Positions 33,947 through 43,284 are shown, numbered from the stretch's first letter. The stretch: DNA of 54,132 bases from JBBKWQ01 sp037969115 (GCA_037969115.1 JBBKWQ010000180.1:1-54132); one strand, 5' to 3'. The notes: generated from the letters alone by a model not told the origin. Translations and numbers: made by a program.

Positions 33947-34705
33947 TCAGGCGTCGCGGAGGGTCTGTCGGAGGCGGCGCCAGAGGCGGTCGAACGCGTC
34001 GATCGGTTCTCGGGCGCGGCTGCCGTACGAATGGATCGGGCGACGTTCGCCGATCGCCTGATTGAACACGACGCGCTGCGGCACTGGCGGATTCCAGATC
34101 GCGTGGCTGCCGACGATCAGCGCCAGTTCGGCGATACGGCGATCGGCTTCGGACGACACGGCCGGAACGCGATTGAGGATCACTCCCGACAGCTCGAGCG
34201 CGGGATTGGTGGTGTCCCACACCTCGTCGATCATGTCGGCGACGCCGCCGATGCCGCGCAGACCGAGTGCAGACGGCTCGACCACGACCAAAGCGTGCCG
34301 GGCCGCAGTGAGGGCGCTGCGGGTGAGACCACCCAGCGACGGCGGGCAATCGATCAAGATGACCTCGTACTCGTCGTGGACCTGGGCGAGGGTGTTTCGG
34401 AGTCTGTTGGCGTCGCCGGTCATGTGTTCTTGATGCAGCACGTTGGCGGGCAACACGTCGATGAGATCGCTCCAGTCGGAGGCGCATATCTGTTCCGGCG
34501 ATGTATTCGCAGTTCGTATCTGTGAACTCGATGGCAGTGGGCGTTCCGGATCGATGCCGAGTACCCAGGTGCTCGAGGCCTGCGGATCGAGATCGACCAC
34601 GAGCACACGGCGCCCGGCCGCGGCAGCGGCCGATGCGAGTCCGAGCGTGACGGTGGTCTTGCCGACGCCACCCTTCTGATTCAGCACGGCAACGGTGCGC
34701 AACAT
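33947..34705 (-). CDS. ParA/Soj-type ATPase
   Basis: 252 residues. Deviant Walker A NQKGGVGKTTVTLGLA near the N-terminus, VLVVDLDPQASSTWVLG (Walker A'), and VILIDCPPSLGGLTRSAL (Walker B). Such ATPases position DNA or protein cargo. No parB is adjacent, so this is probably an orphan or a MinD/Soj-like positioning ATPase rather than the chromosomal parA. ATG at 34705 is chosen since MLRTVAVLNQKGG is the natural start. It diverges from the small acidic protein gene. Confidence 0.88.
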   Translation of the reverse strand: MLRTVAVLNQKGGVGKTTVTLGLASAAAAAGRRVLVVDLDPQASSTWVLGIDPERPLPSSSQIRTANTSPEQICASDWSDLIDVLPANVLHQEHMTGDANRLRNTLAQVHDEYEVILIDCPPSLGGLTRSALTAARHALVVVEPSALGLRGIGGVADMIDEVWDTTNPALELSGVILNRVPAVSSEADRRIAELALIVGSHAIWNPPVPQRVVFNQAIGERRPIHSYGSRAREPIDAFDRLWRRLRQTLRDA

Positions 34706-34803
34706 GTGTTCATGGTGCCACTCGGGCAACGGAAATCCGAATACCCTCGAACCGATTGTCCGGAACGATCGATGAAAATCGTGGGCAAGCAGGGACGACC
34801 CGG

Positions 34804-34809
34804 TAGCAT
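34804..34809 (+). promoter_or_regulatory. Candidate -10 (TAGCAT) for the 62-residue protein gene
   Basis: About 43 bases before the GTG at 34852, giving a leader with AGGAG. Confidence 0.4.
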
Positions 34810-34851
34810 CGGGTGCAATGTTCAGTCTCTAGTCTCAGTAGGAGCCCTGTC

Positions 34852-35040
34852 GTGAAGAAGGGTCGTCATCGTCGCTTCGAAGAAGCGCGAAAGTTGAAGC
34901 AGTCGGGTCCTGGTGCCTTCGATCTCGGTTTTGGCGATCGCACGCAGACCCAGGCCGAGGAGGAAGACGAGTACGCGGCCCTTGCCGAGAAGTATGGCGT
35001 CTCCTTCGACGACGACGACGACGATTCCGACGACGACTGA
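34852..35040 (+). CDS. Small basic-to-acidic protein of unknown function
   Basis: 62 residues: a basic N-terminus (MKKGRHRRFEEARKLKQ), a middle with Gln, Ala and Glu, and a C-terminal run rich in aspartate (six consecutive Asp, then Ser and three Asp). GTG at 34852 has a good Shine-Dalgarno (AGGAG) about 8 bases upstream, and TAGCAT about 43 bases upstream could be the -10. The strong charge polarity suggests a nucleic-acid or ribosome-associated small protein, but this is a guess. It lies between the ParA-like and cysteine-rich genes. Confidence 0.68.
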   Translation: MKKGRHRRFEEARKLKQSGPGAFDLGFGDRTQTQAEEEDEYAALAEKYGVSFDDDDDDSDDD

Positions 35041-35084
35041 TCATCGCCCCGGCATGCCGGTGAGCGAGGCAAAGCCGCCGCCGT

Positions 35085-35846
35085 TCAGCGGCGCAGCGTG
35101 GGATGCGCGATGGGCGTCCATTCGGCGCGGCCGAGTTGCTCTGCCATGAGTGCGTAGATTTTGTCACCGACGAGCTCGACGATCTCGTCTCGCGCTGTGA
35201 TGTACAACGCATCCTCGCCCACGAACGCCTCGGGTGCCTCGGTGCACCACCAGTGGAAGTCGTTGCCACCTTCGCCCCAGTCGCGTCGTTTCCACTCCCG
35301 GACGCGTGACGTGACGTGCCCGTTTTCGTCGGTCGAATGCTCGAGTCGAATGGGCACCTGCCAGCACACGTTCGGCTTCCAGTCGAGCGGGCGCTCGCCG
35401 ACTTCGAGTGCGGCAATGTGCAACGCGCATCCGACGCCACCTTCGAAGCCGGGGCGGTTGAGGAAGATGCAGGCATCGTCGACCAAGCGAGTCACGGTGA
35501 CCGGGTTGCCGTCGCTGTCGTCGTCGCCCCGATCGAGAAAGCCCTTCTTCACGGCCTTGTCGTGGAACTGCATCTGTTCGGGCCGCACTCGGACGAACGC
35601 GCTCACCACGGTCTGCACGTCGTCGTCGTCGACGAAGTGGGCGCCGTAGCTGCAGCAGCCTTGTTCCATCTCGGCCGCCGGTGCATCGAGCACGCCCTGG
35701 CATCCCTTGCCGTAGATGCACGTGTAGTTCGAACGGAGGTACGTGGCGTCGAACACCCAGGTCCGCTGCTCATCCGGGTCTTCGAACGAGATCCAATCGT
35801 GGACGTCGGTCGCCTGCTCCGTCGTCGTCGAGCCGTATATCGCCAC
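35085..35846 (-). CDS. Conserved cysteine-rich protein, possible metal- or Fe-S-binding
   Basis: 253 residues with clustered cysteines: C43-x5-C49 (YTCIYGKGCQG), C64-C65 (EQGCCSYGAHF), a DACIFLNRP/GVGCALH pair, and single Cys in NVCWQVP and WWCTEA. This recalls YkgJ-type zinc/iron-chelating domains, but I cannot assign it firmly. The C-terminal VGDKIYALMAEQL is helical. GTG at 35846 is supported by TACCCT ending 8 bases upstream; the longer open frame upstream is antisense to alaS. It diverges from alaS with 39 bases between starts. Confidence 0.72.
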   Translation of the reverse strand: MAIYGSTTTEQATDVHDWISFEDPDEQRTWVFDATYLRSNYTCIYGKGCQGVLDAPAAEMEQGCCSYGAHFVDDDDVQTVVSAFVRVRPEQMQFHDKAVKKGFLDRGDDDSDGNPVTVTRLVDDACIFLNRPGFEGGVGCALHIAALEVGERPLDWKPNVCWQVPIRLEHSTDENGHVTSRVREWKRRDWGEGGNDFHWWCTEAPEAFVGEDALYITARDEIVELVGDKIYALMAEQLGRAEWTPIAHPTLRR

Positions 35847-35853
35847 ACGGGCG

Positions 35854-35859
35854 AGGGTA
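35854..35859 (-). promoter_or_regulatory. Candidate leaderless -10 (TACCCT) for the cysteine-rich protein gene
   Basis: Ends 8 bases before the GTG at 35846. Confidence 0.4.
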
Positions 35860-35869
35860 CCGGTGTCGG

Positions 35870-35875
35870 TAGGCT
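35870..35875 (+). promoter_or_regulatory. Candidate leaderless -10 (TAGGCT) for alaS
   Basis: Ends 11 bases before the ATG at 35886, with only 10 bases between it and the divergent TACCCT. Confidence 0.35.
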
Positions 35876-35885
35876 CACCATCGCT

Positions 35886-38543
35886 ATGAGCAACCCCAAT
35901 CAGGGCATGACCGCCGATCAACTCCGATCGTCCTTCCAGGATTTCTTCGCCGCGAAGGATCACACGGTGGTTCCCTCTGCGAGCCTGATCCCCCACGATC
36001 CGACCGTCCTGTTCACGGTTGCGGGGATGGTGCCGTTCAAGTCGTTCTTCGTCGGCGACGAAGTGCCGCCGTACCGACGCGCCGTCAGCTCGCAGAAGTG
36101 TGCGCGCGCCGGTGGCAAGCACAACGACCTCGACGACGTGGGTCGCACCAAGCGGCACCTCGTGTTCTTCGAGATGATGGGCAACTTCAGTTTCGGCGAC
36201 TACTTCAAGGAAGCGATCATTCCGTGGAGCTGGGACCTGGTCACCGAACACTGGGGGCTCGACGGCGATCGTCTCTGGATCACGGTGCACGAGACCGACG
36301 ACGACGCCGAGCAGATCTGGCACGAGCAGGTCGGTGTGCCCATGAACCGCATCCAGCGGCTGGGCGACAAGGACAATTTCTGGCAGATGGGCGACACCGG
36401 ACCGTGTGGGCCGTGTAGCGAGATCCACATCGATCGCGGACCCGACTTCGGACCCGACGGCGGCCCGCTCGGTGACCCGGCCGGCGATCGGTTCATGGAG
36501 TTCTGGAATCTCGTGTTCATGGAGTTCAACCAGTCGGCCGACGGCAGCCGGATCCTGTTGCCGAAACCATCGGTCGATACTGGTGCCGGGCTGGAACGGA
36601 TCGTGGCCCTCATGCAGGGTGTCGACTCGGTCTGGGAGACCGATCTGATGTCGCCGCTCGTCGACAAGGCCTGCTCACTCACCGGGAAGTCGTACCAGGT
36701 CGGCAACTACGACGATCGCGACAGCTTCGCGATGCGAGTGCTGGCCGAGCATGCGCGCTCGTCGGCGATGCTGGTCAGCGACGGCGTGTTCCCCTCGAAC
36801 GAGGGTCGTGGGTACGTGCTGCGACGGATTCTGCGGCGCGCCGTTCGCTACGCCTACCTGCTCGGCACCGACCGGCTCGTGATGCCTTCGCTCAGCGAAA
36901 CGGCGATCGATGTCATGGCCGGCGCGTACCCCGAGGTCCGGAAGAACCAGGACTTCATCCTGAGCGTGATCAGCAAGGAGGAAGAGCGGTTCCGGCACAC
37001 CTTGAAGACCGGCCTCGCCATCCTCGACGACGAACTCGAAGGCGAGGAAGGCACCCTGTCGGGCGCGACCGCGTTCGCGTTGCACGATACGTACGGCTTC
37101 CCGCTCGAGCTCACGCAGGAGATTGCCGGCGAACGAGGTGTTCCCGTCGACCTCGACGGTTTCAGCACGGAGATGGCGGCTCAGCGAGATCGTGCCAAGG
37201 CGGCCCGGAAGGGACCGGCGGGCGACGTCGCCCAGACCGAGCGGTACCGCGAGGTCGTCGAGCAGTTCGGTGTCACCGAGTTTCTCGGCTATTCCAGCGA
37301 CAGCAGCGAGGGCCGAGTCCTGGCTGTGATCCCGATCACCGGTTCAGACGCCGACAGTTCGGATGCCGAAGAAACTGGCGCCGACGCCGATGAACTGCTC
37401 GTCGAGATCTTTCTCGACCGCACTCCGTTCTACGCCGAGAGCGGTGGCCAGGTGGGCGACACCGGAACCATCGTCACCGACACCGGCACGGCCGAGGTGC
37501 TCGACACGACGTTTGCGTTGCCAAATCTGCGTCGCCACACTGCGCGAATCGTCGACGGGTCCGTCACCGACGGGCAGCCTGCGACTGCGTCCATCGATGT
37601 CGAACGCCGGAACGCCATTCGCCGCAACCACACCGGAACACATGTGCTCCACTGGGCGTTGCGAAAGGTGCTCGGTGAGCACGTCAAACAAGCCGGTTCG
37701 GCAGTCGGGCCCGATCGCTTGCGCTTCGACTTCTCGCATTACGACGCGGTCACCGACGCCGAGATCGCCGAAATCGAACGCCTCGCCAATCGCGAGACGC
37801 TGGCGAACTCTCCGGTCCGCGCCTACGAAACCACCAAGGACGAAGCCGAGTCCCTGGGAGCGATCGCGTTCTTCGGTGACAAGTACGGCGACATCGTTCG
37901 GGTGCTCGAAGCCGGGAGCTCGATCGAGTTGTGCGGTGGCACGCACGTCGGTTCCACTGGCGACATCGGCACTCTGAAGATCGTGAGCGAGAGTTCGATC
38001 GGGTCGAACCTTCGGCGCATCGAGGCCGTCTCGGGCTTCGCCAGCGTCGAGATGCTGCAACGCGACGAGCGGGCCGTGTCCGACGTTGCTCGGCTGGTCG
38101 GGTCGACATCCGACGATGTGGTCGGTGGCGTGCAGCGCAAGCTCGACGAGATCAAATCGCTCCAGGACGAGGTGAAGTCGATGAGGGCCCAGCTGGCGAT
38201 CGGCCGGGCCGGCGAGCTCGCCGCACGGGCGACCGACGGCCTGCTCGTCGAGCGCGTCGACGACATGGCCCCCGGTGACCTGCGCGATCTGGTCGTTGCG
38301 GTTCGCCAGCACGGGGGCATTCGCCGAGTCGTGCTCATCGGTGCGACCCCGACCGGGGGAGTTGCACTCGTGGCGGCGGTAGATCCGGCCGAGGGCATCG
38401 CTGCCGCAACGCTCATCAAAGACGCTGCGAAGGCCGTCGGAGGAGGTGGCGGCGGTAAAGGCGACATCGCCACGGCCGGCGGCAAGAACGTCGGCGCCAT
38501 CGACGAGGCGCTCACCATCGCCAACGGGGCCGTCACAGCGTGA
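35886..38543 (+). CDS. alaS: Alanine-tRNA ligase
   Basis: 885 residues, full length. The class II catalytic core has RSSFQDFFAAKDHTVVPSASLIP, the motif-2 region VSSQKCARAGGKHNDLDDVG, and FFEMMGNFSFGDYFK. The editing domain has HTGTHVLHWALR (His582, with the second His) and the CGGTHVGSTGDIG metal site (Cys683). The C-terminal C-Ala domain has the Gly-rich VGGGGGGKGDIATAGGKN. ATG at 35886 is used (TAGGCT ends 11 bases upstream); ATG 35907 is an alternative. It heads a run of coupled genes; its stop overlaps the ruvX GTG. Confidence 0.97.
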   Translation: MSNPNQGMTADQLRSSFQDFFAAKDHTVVPSASLIPHDPTVLFTVAGMVPFKSFFVGDEVPPYRRAVSSQKCARAGGKHNDLDDVGRTKRHLVFFEMMGNFSFGDYFKEAIIPWSWDLVTEHWGLDGDRLWITVHETDDDAEQIWHEQVGVPMNRIQRLGDKDNFWQMGDTGPCGPCSEIHIDRGPDFGPDGGPLGDPAGDRFMEFWNLVFMEFNQSADGSRILLPKPSVDTGAGLERIVALMQGVDSVWETDLMSPLVDKACSLTGKSYQVGNYDDRDSFAMRVLAEHARSSAMLVSDGVFPSNEGRGYVLRRILRRAVRYAYLLGTDRLVMPSLSETAIDVMAGAYPEVRKNQDFILSVISKEEERFRHTLKTGLAILDDELEGEEGTLSGATAFALHDTYGFPLELTQEIAGERGVPVDLDGFSTEMAAQRDRAKAARKGPAGDVAQTERYREVVEQFGVTEFLGYSSDSSEGRVLAVIPITGSDADSSDAEETGADADELLVEIFLDRTPFYAESGGQVGDTGTIVTDTGTAEVLDTTFALPNLRRHTARIVDGSVTDGQPATASIDVERRNAIRRNHTGTHVLHWALRKVLGEHVKQAGSAVGPDRLRFDFSHYDAVTDAEIAEIERLANRETLANSPVRAYETTKDEAESLGAIAFFGDKYGDIVRVLEAGSSIELCGGTHVGSTGDIGTLKIVSESSIGSNLRRIEAVSGFASVEMLQRDERAVSDVARLVGSTSDDVVGGVQRKLDEIKSLQDEVKSMRAQLAIGRAGELAARATDGLLVERVDDMAPGDLRDLVVAVRQHGGIRRVVLIGATPTGGVALVAAVDPAEGIAAATLIKDAAKAVGGGGGGKGDIATAGGKNVGAIDEALTIANGAVTA

Positions 38544-39022
38544 GCGGGGCGGGTGTTCGCGCCCTCGGTATCGATCCGGGTACGAAGCGGATCGGCATTG
38601 CTCTCAGTGATTCGGGCGGCGTGGTCGCATCGCCGTTCGCTGTTCTTGAACGCAGTCGATCGCGCCGACACGATCTCGACGAGATCGCGAAGCTCGTGAG
38701 TCGTGAGGAGGCCGATGTCGTCGTGGTCGGCCTGCCGCTCTCGATGAGCGGGGAGGTCGGTCGAGCAGCGAAGGCTGCCATCGAACTGGCCGACCAGCTG
38801 GCTACGTTGGTGAACGTGCCGGTGGAGCTCCATGACGAACGTCTCACGACTGTGGCGGCCGATCGCAGCATGCTCGAGGCCGGTCTGAAGGCGCCTGAAC
38901 GCCGCAAGGTGGTCGACAAGGTGGCTGCGGCGCTCATGCTGCAATCCTGGCTCGATGCGGCACCGGCGCGAGCTGCCGGCGAGCACACTGCTCCCGACCG
39001 TCCGGAGACGAGCGGGCGATGA
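38540..39022 (+). CDS. ruvX: YqgF/RuvX putative Holliday junction resolvase
   Basis: 160 residues, RNase H-like fold. GIDPGTKRIGIALSD holds the first catalytic Asp; VVVGLPLSMSG and ELHDERLTTVAADRSM follow, with a late Asp in KVVDKVAAALMLQSWLD. It is probably involved in DNA recombination or 16S rRNA 5'-end processing. GTG at 38540 overlaps the alaS stop; its own stop overlaps mltG (ATGA). An alaS-ruvX-mltG-aroE order is common in Actinobacteria. Confidence 0.93.
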   Translation: MSGAGVRALGIDPGTKRIGIALSDSGGVVASPFAVLERSRSRRHDLDEIAKLVSREEADVVVVGLPLSMSGEVGRAAKAAIELADQLATLVNVPVELHDERLTTVAADRSMLEAGLKAPERRKVVDKVAAALMLQSWLDAAPARAAGEHTAPDRPETSGR

Positions 39023-40212
39023 TGCGTCCTCGCGAACGAGTCGCCACCGAGTGGAGTGTCGACGACTGGGACGATCCGGTCGGCGTGGCTGCCGTCGAGC
39101 CGACCCGTCGGCAGGGCCGCATCGTCAAGTGGGTGGTCTGGATCGGACTGGCCGTCGTGTTGTCGCTCGTCTTGGCTGCTGGTGCGACCGGCTGGTGGTA
39201 CATCGATCGGCTCACGGCAGGTGACGAGATCGGCCCGCCCCTCCAGGTCACGATTTCCAGTACCGACGACGTCGAGACGTTGAGCGTGCGCCTTCAAGAG
39301 ATGGGAATCGTCTCCGATGCCGAGGTCTTCGTTCGGTACGTCGACTGGAAGGGTGGGCTCGAACTGACGCCCGGCTACTACGAGATCCCGCCGGGTGACC
39401 ACATGGGCAACGTGCTGGCGCGCCTGCGCACGCCGCCCGGTCAGACCTACGCCAAGCTGACGTTTCCCGAGGGCCTCACGCTCGAGCAGATGGCGGTTCG
39501 GGTCGAAGACGAGATCCCGAGGCTCTCGGCCGATGCGTTTCTCGCGGCGGCTCGGTCGCCGGAAACCGTGTCGAGTCTTCGACCGCCCGGTGCGAACTCC
39601 TTGGAAGGGCTGCTCTTCCCCGACACGTATCGAGTGTCGAACGCCGAGAACGAGGCGCAGATCGTCGAGCGCATGATCGCCCTGATGGAGCGCGTGAGCG
39701 GCCAGGAGGACCTGGTCGAGCGGGCGGGGCAGATCGGGCGAACGCCCTACGAAGTCCTCATCGTGGCGTCGATGATCGAGCGCGAGGCGAAGCTCGACAA
39801 AGACCGCCCGCTCATCGCTTCGGTCATCTACAACCGACTGTTCATCAACATGAACCTCCAGATCGACGCAACGGTGTTGTACGGCCAGCAGACCCGTGAT
39901 GCGAACGGCGACCCCATCCCGTTCTCGCAGCTTCGGCAGAATGACACGCCCTACAACACGTACCTGCACACCGGGCTGCCGCCGACGCCCATCGCAAATC
40001 CCGGCCGTGCTTCGATCCGGGCAGCGCTGAACCCGTCGCCGCCGCCGCCCGCCGGTGATCCGGTCTGTCAGGAGTTGGCCGATCCGACGAACTGCTCCTT
40101 GTTCTTCTACGTGCTGGCCGATGAGGACGGCGGGCACGCGTTCGCCTCGACGGCTGAGCAACATCAACGCAACGTCGATGCGGCGGCCGCCGCCGGTCTG
40201 CTCGACGGATGA
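39019..40212 (+). CDS. mltG: Endolytic peptidoglycan transglycosylase MltG
   Basis: 397 residues. A cytoplasmic tail (1-35) and one membrane helix (about 36-60) precede a LysM-like region (about 75-130) and the YceG catalytic domain. Family signatures: EGLLFPDTYRVSN, ASMIEREAKLDKDRPLIASVIYNRL with catalytic Glu254, ATVLYG, and YNTYLHTGLPPTPIANPGRASIRAALNP. MltG cleaves nascent glycan strands and so limits their length. A Cys pair (VCQELADPTNC) near 352-360 is extra. The start overlaps ruvX by 4 bases, and the stop overlaps aroE by 4. Confidence 0.95.
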   Translation: MMRPRERVATEWSVDDWDDPVGVAAVEPTRRQGRIVKWVVWIGLAVVLSLVLAAGATGWWYIDRLTAGDEIGPPLQVTISSTDDVETLSVRLQEMGIVSDAEVFVRYVDWKGGLELTPGYYEIPPGDHMGNVLARLRTPPGQTYAKLTFPEGLTLEQMAVRVEDEIPRLSADAFLAAARSPETVSSLRPPGANSLEGLLFPDTYRVSNAENEAQIVERMIALMERVSGQEDLVERAGQIGRTPYEVLIVASMIEREAKLDKDRPLIASVIYNRLFINMNLQIDATVLYGQQTRDANGDPIPFSQLRQNDTPYNTYLHTGLPPTPIANPGRASIRAALNPSPPPPAGDPVCQELADPTNCSLFFYVLADEDGGHAFASTAEQHQRNVDAAAAAGLLDG

Positions 40213-41072
40213 TGTCGAGGTCGGTGATTTCGGGAACCACGAAGCTTGCAGCGGTGATCGGTTCGCCCGTCGGCCACAGCTTGTCTCCGGCGTTACAGAA
40301 CGCGGCGTTCGACGCAGCAGGGCTCGACTGGCGATTCGTCGCCTTCGACGTCGATGTCGGCGGTGGAGCCTCGGCCGTGACGGCAATGCGTTCCTTGGGC
40401 ATCGTCGGCTTCGCCGTGACGATGCCGCTCAAGGTCGAGGTCTCCGAGGCTGTCGACGAGGTCGACAGCCGTGTGGCTGCATTGCGATCGGTGAACACCG
40501 TGGTGCTCCGTGACGACGGCACCACTTACGGCACGAGCACGGACGGCGCAGGTTTCGTCGCCTCTCTCCACGCGTCACACGTCGAGGTCTCTGGCATCTC
40601 GGTCGGCGTGATCGGGGCGGGGGCGGCCGCTCGGTCGATCATCCACGCGCTCGGCCGGGCCGGTGCGGCGGACATCGTGGTGGTCAACCGCACCGCTGCG
40701 AACGCTCACACGGCGTGCGAGCTGGCACCGTGCGCTCGGGTGGGCGACGCTGGCGAGCTGTACTCGGCCGATCTCATCGTGAACACCACGTCGGTCGGCA
40801 TGGGCACAGCAGCATCTGATGCAATCAGTTCTGCGGCCGTTCCTCTCGACGCCTCGAAGCTACGGAGCGCGACCGTTGTCGCCGACATCGTCTATCACCC
40901 GCTCGACACTCCGCTGCTCGTTGCTGCTCGTTCGGTGGGGTGCCGCATCGTCGACGGTCTCGGCATGTTGGTGCACCAGGCCGCGCTCCAACACGAACTG
41001 TGGACGGGCCATCGACCTGATCCGGCGGTGATGCGCTCGGCGGCCGAAGCCGAACTCTCCGCCCAGCGATAA
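40209..41072 (+). CDS. aroE: Shikimate dehydrogenase
   Basis: 287 residues. It reduces 3-dehydroshikimate with NADPH. Signatures: VIGSPVGHSLSPALQN (shikimate site), GFAVTMPLKVEV (catalytic Lys), STDGAGFVASL (Asp), the Rossmann GVIGAGAAARSIIHALGRAGA, VNRTAANA, VNTTSVGMG and DGLGMLVHQAALQHELWTG. The ATG overlaps the mltG stop. aroC follows 11 bases later. Confidence 0.96.
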   Translation: MMSRSVISGTTKLAAVIGSPVGHSLSPALQNAAFDAAGLDWRFVAFDVDVGGGASAVTAMRSLGIVGFAVTMPLKVEVSEAVDEVDSRVAALRSVNTVVLRDDGTTYGTSTDGAGFVASLHASHVEVSGISVGVIGAGAAARSIIHALGRAGAADIVVVNRTAANAHTACELAPCARVGDAGELYSADLIVNTTSVGMGTAASDAISSAAVPLDASKLRSATVVADIVYHPLDTPLLVAARSVGCRIVDGLGMLVHQAALQHELWTGHRPDPAVMRSAAEAELSAQR

Positions 41073-41083
41073 CCTCGCCAACG

Positions 41084-42265
41084 ATGTTGCGCTACCTCAC
41101 CGCCGGCGAATCGCACGGCCAAGCCCTCGTGGTCATCATCGAGGGGTTGCCGGCTGGGCTCGAGATCACGGTCGACGAAATCCAGTCCGAGATGGCCCGT
41201 CGCCGGCTGGGTTACGGGCGGGGCCCGCGTCAGCGATTCGAGGCCGACGAACTCACACTGATCGGCGGCGTCCGACACGGTCGTACGATCGGATCGCCTG
41301 TCGCCATCGAGATCAAGAACAGCGAGTGGTTCCGGAGCGACAAGTGGCATGCCGAGATGTCGCCCGAACCGGGTGTGACCCGCGAACCGCTCACCCAGGT
41401 CCGTCCCGGCCACGCCGACCTCGCGGGCATGCAGAAGTACGGCTTCACCGATGCGCGCGATGTGCTCGAACGAGCGAGTGCGCGTGAGACCGCTGCTCGT
41501 GTCGCTGCGGGTGCCCTGGCCAAGAAGCTGCTCTCGCATCTGGGTGTCGAGATCATCTCGCACGTGATCCAGATGGGAGCTGCCCGAGTTCCGCCGGCTG
41601 CGTCACGGCCGACCCCCGCAGATCTCGACCGTGTCGACGAGTCCGCGGTTCGCTGCTTCGACGCCGTCGCCACCGACGCGATGGTGGCAGAGATCAAGGC
41701 TGCGGCCAAGGACGGCGATTCGCTCGGCGGCGTCGTCGAGGTCCTCGGTTTCGGCGTGCCCGTCGGGTTGGGGAGCCATGTGCACTGGGATCGCAAGATC
41801 GATGCCCTGCTCACACAGGCGCTGATGAGCATTCAGGCGATCAAGGGTGTCGAGATCGGGGACGGGTTCGACGTTGCCGGTCGACGAGGCAGCGTCGCCC
41901 ACGATCCGATTCGTTGGGACGTCGACGCACAGGACTACCGTCGGCTGAGCACACTCGCCGGCGGCACCGAGGGTGGCATCACGACCGGTGAGCTGTTGGT
42001 CGCGCGTGCTGCGATGAAGCCACTGGCGACGCTCAACGTGCCGACGCTCGAGACCGTCGACACCGCGACGAAGGAGTCGGCCGTGTCGTTCAAGGAGCGC
42101 ACCGATGTCACCGCGGTCCCGGCAATGGGAGTGGTGGCCGAGACGATGGTGGCGCTCGTGTTGGCGGCTGAAGCACAACGAAAATTCGGCGGCGACTCGG
42201 TCAAGGAATTCGTGCGCAACGCCGAGTCGTTCCGCGACCATCTGGCCTCGGTCACGCGGGCATGA
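41084..42265 (+). CDS. aroC: Chorismate synthase
   Basis: 393 residues. It makes chorismate from EPSP using reduced FMN. Motifs: LRYLTAGESHGQALVVIIEGLPAG, RRRLGYGRGPRQRFEADEL, RPGHADLAGMQKYGFTDARDVLERASARETAARVAAGA, GVEIGDGF, and a late GGTEGGITTGE with VPAMGVVAE. All signature regions are intact. The stop overlaps the aroB ATG by 4 bases. aroK would normally lie next in many actinobacteria and is missing here. Confidence 0.97.
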   Translation: MLRYLTAGESHGQALVVIIEGLPAGLEITVDEIQSEMARRRLGYGRGPRQRFEADELTLIGGVRHGRTIGSPVAIEIKNSEWFRSDKWHAEMSPEPGVTREPLTQVRPGHADLAGMQKYGFTDARDVLERASARETAARVAAGALAKKLLSHLGVEIISHVIQMGAARVPPAASRPTPADLDRVDESAVRCFDAVATDAMVAEIKAAAKDGDSLGGVVEVLGFGVPVGLGSHVHWDRKIDALLTQALMSIQAIKGVEIGDGFDVAGRRGSVAHDPIRWDVDAQDYRRLSTLAGGTEGGITTGELLVARAAMKPLATLNVPTLETVDTATKESAVSFKERTDVTAVPAMGVVAETMVALVLAAEAQRKFGGDSVKEFVRNAESFRDHLASVTRA

Positions 42266-43284
42266 ACGACATCCGCACCATTCCGGTCGACCTCGGCACC
42301 CGGTCATACAACGTTCTCGTGGGTCACGGCGCGGCGGCACGACTCGGCGAACTCCTGCCGACGACCGCCAAACGCGTCGCGGTGGTCACACAGGCGGGCC
42401 TCCCGCACGCGATCGACGCGAGCGTGTCGCACGAGTTGATCGAGATCGGTATCGGCGAGGACTTCAAGACCCTCGACACGGTGCAAGAGCTCTGCCGCCG
42501 CTTCGCCCGGATGGGTATGACCCGTCACGACGTCGTGTTGGGGATCGGCGGCGGCATGGTCACCGACATCGCTGGTTTCGCGGCTGCGTCGTACCACCGC
42601 GGGGTACCTGTCGTCCACGTCGCCACGACGCTGCTCGGTATGGTCGATGCGGCAATCGGCGGCAAGACCGGTGTCAACCTGCCCGAGGGCAAGAACCTCG
42701 TCGGTGCGTTCTGGCAGCCGTCCGGGGTGGTGTGCGATCTCGACGCGCTCGTCACGTTGCCCGATCGCGAGATGCGCTGTGGCTACGGCGAGATGGCCAA
42801 GTACCACTTCTTGACCGGCGACGACTTGCTGGCGATGTCGCTCACCGACCGAGTGGCGCGTTGTGTCGAGATCAAAGCCGACGTCGTGGCCACCGACGAA
42901 CGCGAGGGCGGCCGACGAGCGATCCTCAACTACGGTCACACACTCGCCCACGCGCTGGAGGTTGCGACCGGCTACGACCTGGCTCACGGCGAAGCGGTCG
43001 CGGTCGGACTCGTGTTCGCGGCGAGGCTCGCCAATCGCCTCGGTCGTATCGCCGACGAGCGCGTCAGCCAGCACATCGACGTGGTCGAAGGGGAATACCA
43101 TCTCGACACCTCGATCCCGACCGGGCTCGATCCGGCCGAGCTGATCGGCCTGATGCAACGGGACAAGAAGGCGCTCGACGGCCTGACCTTCGTCCTCGAC
43201 GGCCCGAGGGGTGTCGAGGTCGTGTCCGGCGTCGACGAAACGTCCGTTGCCGACACGCTGTCCGAGTGCGGGGTGTCGCCGTGA
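42262..43284 (+). CDS. aroB: 3-dehydroquinate synthase
   Basis: 340 residues. It converts DAHP to 3-dehydroquinate using NAD and a metal. The NAD-binding segment RHDVVLGIGGGMVTDIAGFAAASYHRGVP, the TTLLGMVDAAIGGKTGVNLPEGKNLVGAFWQP block, the metal ligand Glu (GYGEMAKY), and the histidines in LNYGHTLAHALE and LAHGEAVAVG are intact. The start overlaps aroC and the stop overlaps the GNAT gene (GTGA). Confidence 0.97.
   Translation: MNDIRTIPVDLGTRSYNVLVGHGAAARLGELLPTTAKRVAVVTQAGLPHAIDASVSHELIEIGIGEDFKTLDTVQELCRRFARMGMTRHDVVLGIGGGMVTDIAGFAAASYHRGVPVVHVATTLLGMVDAAIGGKTGVNLPEGKNLVGAFWQPSGVVCDLDALVTLPDREMRCGYGEMAKYHFLTGDDLLAMSLTDRVARCVEIKADVVATDEREGGRRAILNYGHTLAHALEVATGYDLAHGEAVAVGLVFAARLANRLGRIADERVSQHIDVVEGEYHLDTSIPTGLDPAELIGLMQRDKKALDGLTFVLDGPRGVEVVSGVDETSVADTLSECGVSP

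Noticed and set aside
33947..34705. Chromosome-partition locus (parA near the origin)
   Set aside because: There is no parB, parS-like repeat, dnaA, dnaN, gidB or mnmG nearby, so an origin call is not supported.
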